Assembly (NCBI GenBank): GCA_946494635.1
Contig: CAMMCS010000021.1
Location: 1-16,795, forward strand
From: an uncultured Oscillibacter sp.
GTDB taxonomy: Bacteria; Bacillota; Clostridia; Oscillospirales; Oscillospiraceae
DNA: 16,795 nt
Reading direction: 5' to 3'
How positions within the stretch are numbered: the stretch's first letter is position 1; the number at the start of each line of letters is the position of its first letter. The notes beneath the pieces were generated by a model. It searched no databases and was not told the origin of the DNA. It saw only the letters and a program-made list of their open reading frames with translations. A program made the position numbers and the translations under genes. Of this stretch, positions 6,597-14,009 are shown piece by piece.

Positions 6597-7733
6597 TTAT
6601 TCCGTCACGTTCTCCTGGATCCAGGCCTCGATGTGGTCGGCGATGACGTCGTTGTTGAGATCCTGGAACATAAAGTGGTCGTTGCCGGTGATGCCCTCGT
6701 CGGGCAGATGGACCACGGTGCTGCTGCCGCCGGCGGCGTTATAGGCCTCGGTGAAGGTATCGGCACTGGCGGCCATCATGGCCCACATGGCGGCGGCGGG
6801 CACGTCGGTGAACTCCTCGCCGATGTAGTCGCCGTAGTAGAAGGTGACGGGGATGTTCTGCTCCACCATGGCGCTGTAGGCGTCGCTGTCCACCTCCGGG
6901 GCCGCGCCGGGCTCGATGGCCACAATGGCGGCCACATGGTCGGTGTACAGGGGCACCTCCCAGCCGGGCAGGCCGCCCTGGGAGTGGGTCACCAGGATGG
7001 AGTCCTGGCCGGTGCGGTCATAGATCTCGTCGATGGCGGCCGCCACCGCCTGGGCCACCACGGTGTTGTCGATGTTCTGGTCCCCGGCGGCGTTGTCCAT
7101 GCCGGTGTCCGGGGTCATCTGGCGGAAGAACTGGTCCAGCACGTCCTCCCCCTGGGGGAACTGGGAGCCCTCGTTGTAGGTGAACTCGTCATTCAGGTAG
7201 GTGCCGATGCGGAACTGAGTGTACCAGGTCTGGTCGGAGGGAGTGGTGGTCATGGTGCCCGCCACCGAGGTCTGGCCCGCCTCGCCCCGGCGGGGCTGGT
7301 CGATCAGCCACACGCTGTGGCCCATGCGCAGGAACATGTCGCTCCAGCCCTCCCGGCCGTCGGGGGTGGTCATCCAGCCCATGCGGGACTGGCCGTAGCC
7401 GTGGAGGAACACCATGGGCAGGCCGGTGGCGTTCTCCGGGATCTGGTAGAGCACGTTGGCGTGGTCCACATGGGCGGTGGAGCCCTCCCTTGAGGTGTAG
7501 TAGTTGGCCACGTCGAAGGTGCCGTCGGATTCGATCACGGTGCCGCCGGCGGAGAAGATGCCCTGCTCTGCGATGACCAGGGCGTTGGGATCGGAGGCCT
7601 CGTCGGCCTCCTGGGTCCCGGCGGTGCCGCCGGCGGATGCGTCGGGGGTATTTCCTCCGGCGCACCCGGCCAGCAGGGAGAGGGATAAGGCCCCAGCCAG
7701 GGCCAGAGCCAGCCATTTTCGGGTCTGTTTCAT
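6597..7733 (-). CDS. Esterase-713-like alpha/beta hydrolase, lipoprotein
   Basis: A 378-residue surface-anchored hydrolase. The signal peptide ends in lipobox LLAGC with Cys24. The mature domain resembles the Alcaligenes 'esterase 713' type: oxyanion-side VFLHGYGQS (108-116), TTPDGREGWSDMFLRMGHSVWLIDQPRRG, nucleophile Ser251 in THSQGG, the EPG segment near 274-276, and a likely catalytic His353 in GNDHFM. Expected activity is hydrolysis of an ester, lactone or similar bond outside the membrane; the true substrate is unknown. ATG 7733 has AAAGGA 9 nt upstream. It follows the AKR stop by 6 bp and precedes the flavodoxin lipoprotein by 28 bp, so the three are one operon. Confidence 0.88.
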   Translation of the reverse strand: MKQTRKWLALALAGALSLSLLAGCAGGNTPDASAGGTAGTQEADEASDPNALVIAEQGIFSAGGTVIESDGTFDVANYYTSREGSTAHVDHANVLYQIPENATGLPMVFLHGYGQSRMGWMTTPDGREGWSDMFLRMGHSVWLIDQPRRGEAGQTSVAGTMTTTPSDQTWYTQFRIGTYLNDEFTYNEGSQFPQGEDVLDQFFRQMTPDTGMDNAAGDQNIDNTVVAQAVAAAIDEIYDRTGQDSILVTHSQGGLPGWEVPLYTDHVAAIVAIEPGAAPEVDSDAYSAMVEQNIPVTFYYGDYIGEEFTDVPAAAMWAMMAASADTFTEAYNAAGGSSTVVHLPDEGITGNDHFMFQDLNNDVIADHIEAWIQENVTE

Positions 7734-7739
7734 GGTCGT

Positions 7740-8759
7740 TCATCCTTTCTGGTTGTTTTGAAGATCTGATCGGCTTTTGACAGCCGTCCCGCCGAACACG
7801 GCGGACATGGGGATGGTGTCCAGGATCTGATCCGGGGTTGCCACCTCAGCGGCGGAGAGGATTACCCCGGCGGCCCCGGCGTTTTCCCGCATCCGCTCAA
7901 CCTTCCGGCTGCCGGGGATGGGGACGATGTACGGCTTCTTGCACAGCATCCAGCTGAGGGAGATCTGGGCTGGTGTGGCCTGCTTTTCCTCTGCCAGGTT
8001 CCGCAGGGTCTGCAGCAGCTCCCGGTTCTCCTCCGCCGCCTCCGCCGTGAACTGGGGCATGGCGCTGCGGTAGTCCAGCCTGGGATCAAACGTGTCGTCC
8101 TTTCCATAGCGGGCGGTGAGCAGCCCATTGGCCATGGGGGAGAAGGCCACGAAGCCGATGTGCAGCTCCTCCAGCACCGGGAACAGGGCCTCGTGCTGCC
8201 GGGCCATCATGGAGTAGCGGTTCTGCACCGCCGTCACCGGGCACACCTTATGGGCCCGGCGCAGGTAGTCCTCCGTTGCCTCGGAGATGCCCCAGTGGGT
8301 GATCTTGCCCTCCCGGATCAGGTCGGCCATCACCTGGGCCACCGCCTCGGGCTCTACAGCGGGATCCATGCGGTGCTGGAAATACAGGTCGATGTGGTCG
8401 GTCTGGAGCCGCCAGAGGGAGCCCTCCACCGAGGCGCGGATGGTCTCCGGCCGGGCGTCCGGGATCAGCGGCTTGTTCACTGCCGTGCTGGCCTCGTCGA
8501 ACCGGATGCCGAACTTGGTGGCGATCTGGACGTGGCTCCGGACGTCCTTCAGGGCCTCTCCCACCAGCTTCTCGTTGTCGTGGGGATCGGCGGCGGTGCC
8601 GTAGGTCTCGGCGGTGTCGAACAGGGTATAGCCCAGGTCATAGGCGGCCCGGATGGCCTCGCTCCGCTCCGTGGGCGCCCCGTAGGCGTGGCTGAAGCCC
8701 ATGCACCCCAGGCCCACAGCGGAGACCGTCAGGTCTGTGCCTAATGTGCGAGTGTTCAT
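7740..8759 (-). CDS. Aldo/keto reductase (YhdN/Tas/IolS-like)
   Basis: A 339-residue cytosolic NAD(P)H-dependent reductase of the longer AKR type. The tetrad is intact: Asp48 and Tyr53 (FDTAETYG), Lys82 (IATKFG) and His129 (LYFQHR). Further family marks are GISEA, VQNRYSMM, AFSPMANGLLT and IPGSRKVER near the C-terminus. ATG 8759 has AGGAGG 9 nt upstream. It heads the operon that continues with the esterase-like and flavodoxin lipoproteins and is driven by the shared promoter copy at 8796-8850, which begins 37 bp upstream. Confidence 0.93.
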   Translation of the reverse strand: MNTRTLGTDLTVSAVGLGCMGFSHAYGAPTERSEAIRAAYDLGYTLFDTAETYGTAADPHDNEKLVGEALKDVRSHVQIATKFGIRFDEASTAVNKPLIPDARPETIRASVEGSLWRLQTDHIDLYFQHRMDPAVEPEAVAQVMADLIREGKITHWGISEATEDYLRRAHKVCPVTAVQNRYSMMARQHEALFPVLEELHIGFVAFSPMANGLLTARYGKDDTFDPRLDYRSAMPQFTAEAAEENRELLQTLRNLAEEKQATPAQISLSWMLCKKPYIVPIPGSRKVERMRENAGAAGVILSAAEVATPDQILDTIPMSAVFGGTAVKSRSDLQNNQKG

Positions 8760-8795
8760 GCTGAAAAGCCTCCTGTTTGTCTGCTTTCGTTCTGT

Positions 8796-8850
8796 ATTAT
8801 AGGGGCGTCTCCGCCGCTGCGGAAGTTCCGATTCGTTACGCAGTATGTAC
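8796..8850 (-). promoter_or_regulatory. Shared promoter/operator, copy A (AKR/esterase/flavodoxin operon)
   Basis: On the minus strand the upstream element (8850 to 8821) begins GTACATACTGCGTAAC and ends ATCGGAACTTCC. A 19-bp GC-rich spacer (8820-8802) and TATAAT (8801-8796) follow. The element overlaps the last codons of the iron-ADH-like gene (stop at 8836). The first 16 bases match the copy at 10003-10057 in all but one position, and the last 13 match the copy at 14696-14750. Confidence 0.85.
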
Positions 8851-9951
8851 CAAAAGGTTTTGGGTGGGGGAGACCTGTTTCAACCGGTTTTGGACGGCGG
8901 CCCCCAGCTGCTCCGGCTGCGCGGGAAGGCCCAGCTCCTCTGCGAGGGACTCCAGGGCCCCCACGCCGCCGCGGGCCAGCTGAGCCTCTGTCCGGCCCTG
9001 GCCGGGGAGCGTCCAGAGGCGGCGGGCCATCCGGGCCATGGCCGCGGGATGATGCTCCGCCTCCCGGCGGCAGAGGGCCAGCAGAAGGACCGACAGCGCC
9101 CCGGCGTATTCCTCCCAGTCCGAAGCGGACAGGATGGCCGCCTCCCGCACCGGCAGCGCCGGGAAGGAGAACCGCCGCCCCAGCTGGAAGAACCGGCTTC
9201 CCCACAGGGTGCACCGCCACATCAGGCTGCTCCGGGCGTTCTCATCTCCCGGGGCCTGCTGACAGACGCGCAGATCCCGGATCATCCCCTCCAGCAGGGG
9301 CTCCAGCAGCTCCCGGGAGACACTCATGCCGTCCGTCAGGGTCAGGTATTCCTCCAGCGCCCCGGCCAGTGCGGAAAAGCCCTGGAGCAGGAGCTCCCGG
9401 CGGGGCAGCTCACAGATACGGGCCGGGTCCAGCAGGGCAAAGCGGGGGTCACAGGGAGGGTAGTCCCGCCAGATACACCGGCCTTCGTGGATCAGCCCCG
9501 CGGCGCCGTTGACGGCCCCGACCTCCAGGTGGGAGGCTACAAAGCCCACCGGCAGGGGAGGCACGTCCACCACACCCTGCAGCTCTCCGAAGTTCTCCCA
9601 CAGGTCACCCCGGCACACCGCCGCCAGGGAGATCGCCTTGCAGCCGTCCAGCACGGCGGAGCCGCCCACCCCCAGAATCAGGTCCACATGGCGCTCCCGG
9701 CACAGACGGGCGGCCTGCTGGACCTGCTCGTACCGGGGGCAGAAAGGGCCGGCAGAACACTCCGCCGCCTGTTTCCCCCTCCGATGCAGGATGTCCCGTA
9801 CCTCGTCCGCCGCGCCGGAGCGTCGGTCCCTCTCCTCCGTGACCAGCAGCACGCTGGGGCCGTATTCCCGCAGGAAGCTGGCCAGATACTCCTTTACACA
9901 GCTGCCGCCAAAGAGGAGCTTGGTTCCGTTTTCAAAGAAAAAGTTGTTCAT
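8836..9951 (-). CDS. Iron-ADH-fold protein lacking the metal ligands
   Basis: A 371-residue protein with the outline of the iron-containing (group III) alcohol dehydrogenases, nearest to the YqhD/butanol dehydrogenase branch. The opening FFFENGTKLLFGG and the nucleotide site ILGVGGSAVLDGCKAI (92-107) are recognisable, as is DPRFALLDP (168-176). The metal site is not: the usual DxxxH before E-x-Y becomes Ser193 and Gly197 (GFSALAGALEEY), and the later HxxxH and HGxG histidines have no counterparts. The TGSE loop is also absent (SHLEVGAV). ATG 9951 has AGAGGT close upstream. It probably binds nucleotide but should not catalyse normal metal-dependent alcohol oxidation. It lies between the LysR gene and the AKR operon with its own promoter copy. 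Confidence 0.8.
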   Translation of the reverse strand: MNNFFFENGTKLLFGGSCVKEYLASFLREYGPSVLLVTEERDRRSGAADEVRDILHRRGKQAAECSAGPFCPRYEQVQQAARLCRERHVDLILGVGGSAVLDGCKAISLAAVCRGDLWENFGELQGVVDVPPLPVGFVASHLEVGAVNGAAGLIHEGRCIWRDYPPCDPRFALLDPARICELPRRELLLQGFSALAGALEEYLTLTDGMSVSRELLEPLLEGMIRDLRVCQQAPGDENARSSLMWRCTLWGSRFFQLGRRFSFPALPVREAAILSASDWEEYAGALSVLLLALCRREAEHHPAAMARMARRLWTLPGQGRTEAQLARGGVGALESLAEELGLPAQPEQLGAAVQNRLKQVSPTQNLLVHTA

Positions 9952-10002
9952 GGCACACCTCTGATCCCGTCCCCGCAGGGGGACGGCTCTGCTTATGGCC
10001 CC

Positions 10003-10057
10003 ATTATAAAAAAATCGAGACTTCAGAAGAAGTCTCGAAAAGTTATGCAGTATGTAC
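10003..10057 (-). promoter_or_regulatory. Shared promoter/operator, copy B (iron-ADH-like gene)
   Basis: On the minus strand the element (10057 to 10028) begins GTACATACTGCATAAC and ends TTTTCGAGACTTCT. The 19-bp spacer (10027-10009) and TATAAT (10008-10003) follow. The same bases include the lysR terminator, so the spacer and the -10 box overlap its stem and T-run. It lies between lysR and the iron-ADH-like gene, about 50 bp before ATG 9951. Confidence 0.85.
10008..10038 (-). terminator. Terminator of the LysR gene
   Basis: A perfect 10-bp stem TCGAGACTTC/GAAGTCTCGA (10015-10038, 4-nt loop) is followed on the minus strand by seven T residues (10014-10008). It begins 27 bp after the LysR stop. 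Part of the operator and the -10 box of the next promoter are built from the same bases. Confidence 0.85.
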
Positions 10058-10064
10058 GTCTGCG

Positions 10065-10961
10065 TTATAACTGATACACCGTGCGGACCGCCTTGAGAAA
10101 CCGCCGGACCGTGGGCGTGGGGTTGGGGGAGTGGAGCAGGCCGTAGGGGATGGTGTAGCTCCAGTCCACCGGGATGGTCTTGAGCAGGGGGTGGACCTGC
10201 CGCCAGTTGTCGATGGTCATGAGGATGTCCTCGGAGTTCTCGCACTGGTTGAACACGTTGATGTTGAACATCTCAAAGTCCACAATGCGGATCTGGGGGT
10301 GGTCCCGCCACAGCTCGTCCCGCATCTGGTCCAGATACCGGTTCCAGCCCCGGCGGATCAGCAGGAAGTTCTCCCCGTGCAGGTCCTCCACCGTCAGATG
10401 GTCCTTGGCCGCCAGGGGGTGGTAGATGGATACCGCGCATCGGATGGGCTCCCGGCTGAGCTCCAGGGCGGCGCACTGCCGGTTCTCCAGGAAATTCTGG
10501 TCGAAGAGCCCGGCCACGATGTCGATGTTCTGGCCCAGGTTGCGCAGGATCTCCACCGAGTTCTCCGGGGTGTTCTCATAGGGGACCATCTTGAATTTGA
10601 TGTTGGGACACTGGGTCTTGATGGCCGGCCAGAGATCCAGCAGGAACTGCCCCGGCGTCATGGGGGAGACCCCGATGCGGATGACCTTGTCCCCCTCCTC
10701 GGCGGCGTTCTTGGCCCGCACCACCGAGTCCTTGCAGTACTGCACCACATACTGGGCGTCCCGGTAGATGGATTTGCCCGCCTCGGTGAGCTTCAGCCCC
10801 CGGGGGCTGCGGATGAACAGCTTCAAATCCAGGCTGGACTCCAGGGAGGTGATCTGCTTGATCACCGCCGGCGGCGTGATGAACAGCTCCTCCGCCGCCT
10901 TGTTGAAGCTCCCCGCGTCCGCCACCCGGAGGAAGGTCTCCAGCTGAGGATTATACATCAT
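10065..10961 (-). CDS. LysR-family transcriptional regulator
   Basis: A 298-residue LTTR. The N-terminal winged helix-turn-helix is clear: QLETFLRVADAGSFNKAAEELFITPPAVIKQITSLE, then LKLFIRSPRGLKLTEAGKSIY. The effector domain follows from about residue 90 (VIRIGVSP). LTTRs usually bind T-N11-A sites at -80 to -35 and activate or repress nearby genes in response to a small molecule. The frame opens with GTG at 10970, but ATG 10961 is better placed behind AAAGGCGG (8 nt); a second ATG follows at once. It has its own promoter at 11009-11037 and is surrounded by the genes carrying the shared operator, so it is the best candidate regulator of them; binding is inferred. Confidence 0.93.
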   Translation of the reverse strand: MMYNPQLETFLRVADAGSFNKAAEELFITPPAVIKQITSLESSLDLKLFIRSPRGLKLTEAGKSIYRDAQYVVQYCKDSVVRAKNAAEEGDKVIRIGVSPMTPGQFLLDLWPAIKTQCPNIKFKMVPYENTPENSVEILRNLGQNIDIVAGLFDQNFLENRQCAALELSREPIRCAVSIYHPLAAKDHLTVEDLHGENFLLIRRGWNRYLDQMRDELWRDHPQIRIVDFEMFNINVFNQCENSEDILMTIDNWRQVHPLLKTIPVDWSYTIPYGLLHSPNPTPTVRRFLKAVRTVYQL

Positions 10962-11008
10962 ACGCGCCACCGCCTTTCCGCCCGCGCCCGGGGCCCTGTT
11001 TAAGAACT

Positions 11009-11037
11009 ATTTTACCGTCTTTTGCAGGGAATAGCAA
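11009..11037 (-). promoter_or_regulatory. SigA-type promoter of the LysR gene
   Basis: On the minus strand TTGCTA (11037-11032) is separated by 17 bp from TAAAAT (11014-11009), a good vegetative promoter about 48 bp before the chosen ATG. It begins right after the T-run of the upstream terminator. It lacks the operator found at the other four promoters. Confidence 0.65.
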
Positions 11038-11038
11038 G

Positions 11039-11076
11039 AAAAATACGCGGGCAGACACATCCGTCTGCCCGCGCAT
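11039..11076 (-). terminator. Terminator after the iron-sulfur AKR operon
   Basis: An 11-bp perfect stem CGCGGGCAGAC/GTCTGCCCGCG (11046-11056 with 11063-11073) is followed on the minus strand by A-TTTTT-CTT. It begins just after the AKR stop at 11083 and closes the operon that starts at 14673. Confidence 0.9.
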
Positions 11077-11082
11077 AGTCTC

Positions 11083-12231
11083 TTACGCTCCAAACACTTC
11101 CGTTGCCCGGTGCATATTCTCCACCACCGGGACCCCGAAGGGGCACCGCTTCTCGCAGGCCCCGCAGGCGATGCACTCTCCACCGTGGTGAGGCAGGACG
11201 GCATAGTGCTCCCGCACGGTCTCCGGCACCTCCCCTTGGGCACGGGCCAAGTTCAGGAATTTGGTGACACTGGCCACATCGATGCCTGCCGGGCAAGGGG
11301 CACAGTGGCCGCAGTACATACAGTGGCCCACCCAACTGATCTTGGGCAGAGCGGCAAAGGCGGCGGCATAGTCCCGCTCAGCCTCGGACGCCTCCTCATA
11401 GGCGATGCTGTTTTTCAATTCCTCCAAATTCCGGGCCCCGGACATGACGGAGGCCACGCCGGGCCGGGTCAGCGCATAGTGGAGACACTGGTAGAGGGTC
11501 AGTGCCTTCCCGGCCGGGGACAGCTCCGCATTCAGAAGGTCACCGCCGCCGAAGGCTTTCATCACCGTGATGCCCACTCCCAGCCGCTGGCAGGTCTCAT
11601 ACAGCTCCTGTCGCTGGGGGTCCATGTTCACCAGGGGCTGTTCATAGTTCTTCTCGTTCCAGAGCTGCTCCACATCCTCGCCTGCGGGTTGGAGGTCGTA
11701 GCAGGGATTAACGCTGAACATCAGCACCTCAATGGCTCCGCTGCGTACCGCCGCAAGGGCCACCTCCGGGTTGTGGCTGGACAGACCGATGGCCCGGATG
11801 ACGCCCTGATTTTTCAGTTCCCTGGCATAATCCAGCACACCCTTGTCCCGCACGGCTTCCCAGTCGGCCATGGAATCCACATAGTGGATCATGCCGATCT
11901 CCACATGGTCGGTCTCCAGCCGCTGAAGCTGATCTGCGAAGCCCTCTCTGACTTCGGCCATATCCCTGGTGCGCTTGTACTGCCCGTCCTTCCAGATGGT
12001 ACACAGGTGGGCTTGGAGCACGAACTTCTCCCGCCGTCCCCGCAGAGCCCGGCCCAGATTGGAGTGGAACTCCGGGTTGGGAGAATAGAGGTCGATGCAG
12101 TTGACCCCGCCCGCCTCCATAGCATCTACCATTTCCTTGACCTGCTCATAGGGTTTCTCCACAAAGCCCTCGCAGCCCATACCGATCTCGCTGACCAACA
12201 AGCCCGTGCGGCCCAGCTGACGATATTCCAT
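11083..12231 (-). CDS. Aldo/keto reductase with C-terminal 4Fe-4S domain
   Basis: A 382-residue protein: an AKR barrel (about 1-280) joined to a ferredoxin-like tail with two cysteine groups, CMYCGHCAPCP and CIACGACEKRCP, each able to help bind a [4Fe-4S] cluster. The barrel opens YRQLGRTGLLVSEIGMGCEGF. The canonical tetrad is altered: Asp47 is present (NCIDLYSPNPEF) and His116 (MIHYVD) remains, but the Lys is replaced in VLQAHLC and the Tyr site is unclear (Tyr49 or Phe55). This seems a property of a subfamily common in Clostridia and not damage. GGGAGG lies 7 nt before ATG 12231. Last gene of its operon, 71 bp after the frameshifted hydrolase. Likely an iron-sulfur-linked oxidoreductase of unknown substrate. 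Confidence 0.9.
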   Translation of the reverse strand: MEYRQLGRTGLLVSEIGMGCEGFVEKPYEQVKEMVDAMEAGGVNCIDLYSPNPEFHSNLGRALRGRREKFVLQAHLCTIWKDGQYKRTRDMAEVREGFADQLQRLETDHVEIGMIHYVDSMADWEAVRDKGVLDYARELKNQGVIRAIGLSSHNPEVALAAVRSGAIEVLMFSVNPCYDLQPAGEDVEQLWNEKNYEQPLVNMDPQRQELYETCQRLGVGITVMKAFGGGDLLNAELSPAGKALTLYQCLHYALTRPGVASVMSGARNLEELKNSIAYEEASEAERDYAAAFAALPKISWVGHCMYCGHCAPCPAGIDVASVTKFLNLARAQGEVPETVREHYAVLPHHGGECIACGACEKRCPFGVPVVENMHRATEVFGA

Positions 12232-12302
12232 TTCACTGCCTCCCTGCTCTTTTTCTGATACTTTACCGCATCCGCGGAACTTTTGCAACCGCTGCAACCG
12301 CC

Positions 12303-13285
12303 TTACATCTGCCGCTCCCAAAACTGGACCGCCAGATCCAGCCAGCCCTCCGCTGCCGTGTCGGTGCCCAGGCCAAAGCCGTGGCCCAGACCGGGATAAC
12401 AGTGGAACTCCGTGTCGATGCCGCAGGCGGACATAGCCTCCAGCCGGGCCTGCATCACCCGCCAGGGTGCAATGCCGTCCGAATCCCCCACGCACACGAA
12501 GGTGGGTGGGTCGTCCGTGCTGTACTCGCTCAGGCCGGTGTACTGCATGATGACAGCGCCGGGCCGGGGCAGATCGTTCCCGCCGAAGGCCGCCGGGCCG
12601 TAGGTGCCAAGCCACGCCGCCATCCGGGCCCCCGCCGAGCCGCCCCACAGGGAGTAGCAGCTGGTGTCCACCTCCAGCTCCTCCGCGTGACCGAAGATAA
12701 AGGTGATGGCCCGTGCCAGATCCTCGCAGGCGGTCTGGGCTCCCGGGCGGTAGATCAGGGCAAAGGCGTTATAGCCCTGCTTGGACAGCTCCAGGGCGTG
12801 AGGGAAGCTGTCGTGCATGGCCCCCACATAAGCGAAGGCCCCGCCAGCATTGCACACGGCGAACCGTGCCCCGGCTCCCCCTTGAAAAAGAACAGGCCGG
12901 TGTCCTCCTTGTCCGGGTCGGCGGCCTTCTCCTCGTCGGTGTAGATGTCGTAGAAAATGGTCTCTCCAGCCAGCGCCCGCTCCTTCAGGGTGTTGACGAT
13001 CTCCACGGTCTCGCTGGGGTCAATGTGGCTGTAAAAGGTCAGCCGCAGATCTCCCAGGGTCTCGCCGCTCCAGTAGCCGTCATCCGCGGGAAACAGCAGA
13101 CGGCCATAGTCTCCAAAGGCGGGATCGTCCATGACCGTCTGGATGGGGGTATTGACTGTAAATTCTGTCTCCAATGTGGTCGCTCCTTCCAACTCCTGGC
13201 TGTCCGGCGCGAGCGTCTGAGCCTCACACCCGGAGAGAAGCAGGGCCAGTGTCAGGGTACTGATCGTAATGAGATGTTGTATCAT
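12303..13285 (-). pseudogene. Lipoprotein alpha/beta hydrolase split by a single-base frameshift
   Basis: The first frame (from ATG 13285, AGAAGG 7 nt upstream) gives a signal peptide with lipobox LLSGC (Cys20) and about 120 mature residues ending GLFFFKGEPG. The second frame continues without a gap: ARFAVCNAGGAFAYVG (oxyanion), nucleophile GGSAGA, acid VGDSDGIAP and His in GLGHGFGLG, then the stop at 12303. Adding one G to the G4 run (C4 at 12869-12872 on the plus strand) restores a 327-residue BD-FAE/carboxylesterase-like lipoprotein. Everything else is intact, so this is a recent mutation, phase-variable slippage or a sequencing error. The start overlaps the DUF4405 stop as ATGA, implying translational coupling. 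Confidence 0.85.
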
Positions 13286-13962
13286 TGGGACACCTTCTTT
13301 CTGCCGGAACAGCGCCGCAGGCCGTTTCCCCCGTAATAGCCGATCCAGACAAACAGGCCAAAGATAGCAAAGTAATCTGCCAGAAAGCCTGCCGCGGTCT
13401 GCCCAGGCGGGAAGAACAGAAAGTGGGTTCGCAGAAGCAAATAGTCCGAAAAGCCGCTGCGGAAGAAAGCCAGCAGGCCGCAACACGCAATGGCCGCGCC
13501 CATCAGCCGGAGAACCGCTGTCCGCATTCTGGACAGGCCGCATAGTCCTGCAATCCGGCGGGTCTGCCCCATGATGCCGCTCCAGTGGAGGCCCAGGTGC
13601 AGGCCCATCAGCAGGAAGCTCCAGAAGGCGCAGGGCAGGTGGAGCATCCGGGCCAGCTCCTGTCCCCAGCCAAGCGGTAGAAAGTCCAGGACGTATTGGG
13701 AGAGGATCAGGCCGCTGAACAGGGAACCGAACACGGAAAGCAGGAGCAGGAAGGTCAAGAGGGTCTGCGCCGCCCGGTAAATGGACATCCGTCCTTTGTC
13801 CACCCCCCTGTACCAGGCATGGTTCCAGATATGGTGGAGGACGATCAGCGCCAACATGGCAAGCCCCAGCCACTCATGGACGTCCTCACCGATCAGGGAG
13901 TAGCCCATCAACGGGAGCAGGATGACCGTCAGTGCCAGGTCTGTGATCCATCGTTTGGGCAC
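13282..13962 (-). CDS. DUF4405 membrane protein (cytochrome b-like)
   Basis: A 226-residue polytopic membrane protein resembling DUF4405, a cytochrome-b561-like family reported near flavinylated redox proteins. Several hydrophobic segments are evident. Likely haem ligands are the histidines in EDVHEWLG and VLHHIWNHAWY in the first half and in MLHLP and GLHLGLHWSG later. I start it at GTG 13962, behind AAAGGCGG (7 nt), because KRWITDLALTVILL is the usual family opening; an upstream ATG at 14028 lies inside the preceding pseudogene. The 3' end overlaps the next gene as ATGA. Its likely role is electron transfer across or at the membrane, possibly to the surface proteins of this cluster. Haem binding is inferred. 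Confidence 0.75.
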   Translation of the reverse strand: MPKRWITDLALTVILLPLMGYSLIGEDVHEWLGLAMLALIVLHHIWNHAWYRGVDKGRMSIYRAAQTLLTFLLLLSVFGSLFSGLILSQYVLDFLPLGWGQELARMLHLPCAFWSFLLMGLHLGLHWSGIMGQTRRIAGLCGLSRMRTAVLRLMGAAIACCGLLAFFRSGFSDYLLLRTHFLFFPPGQTAAGFLADYFAIFGLFVWIGYYGGNGLRRCSGRKKVSQ

Positions 13963-14009
13963 CGCTTCACCGCCTTTCTTCCTGTCGATCTCTTGTGGTA
14001 TATATGAGG

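Noticed and set aside
8756..9220. Gly/Pro/Arg-rich frame overlapping the iron-ADH-like gene
   Set aside because: Shadow frame of the high-GC gene; low-complexity composition and no start signal.
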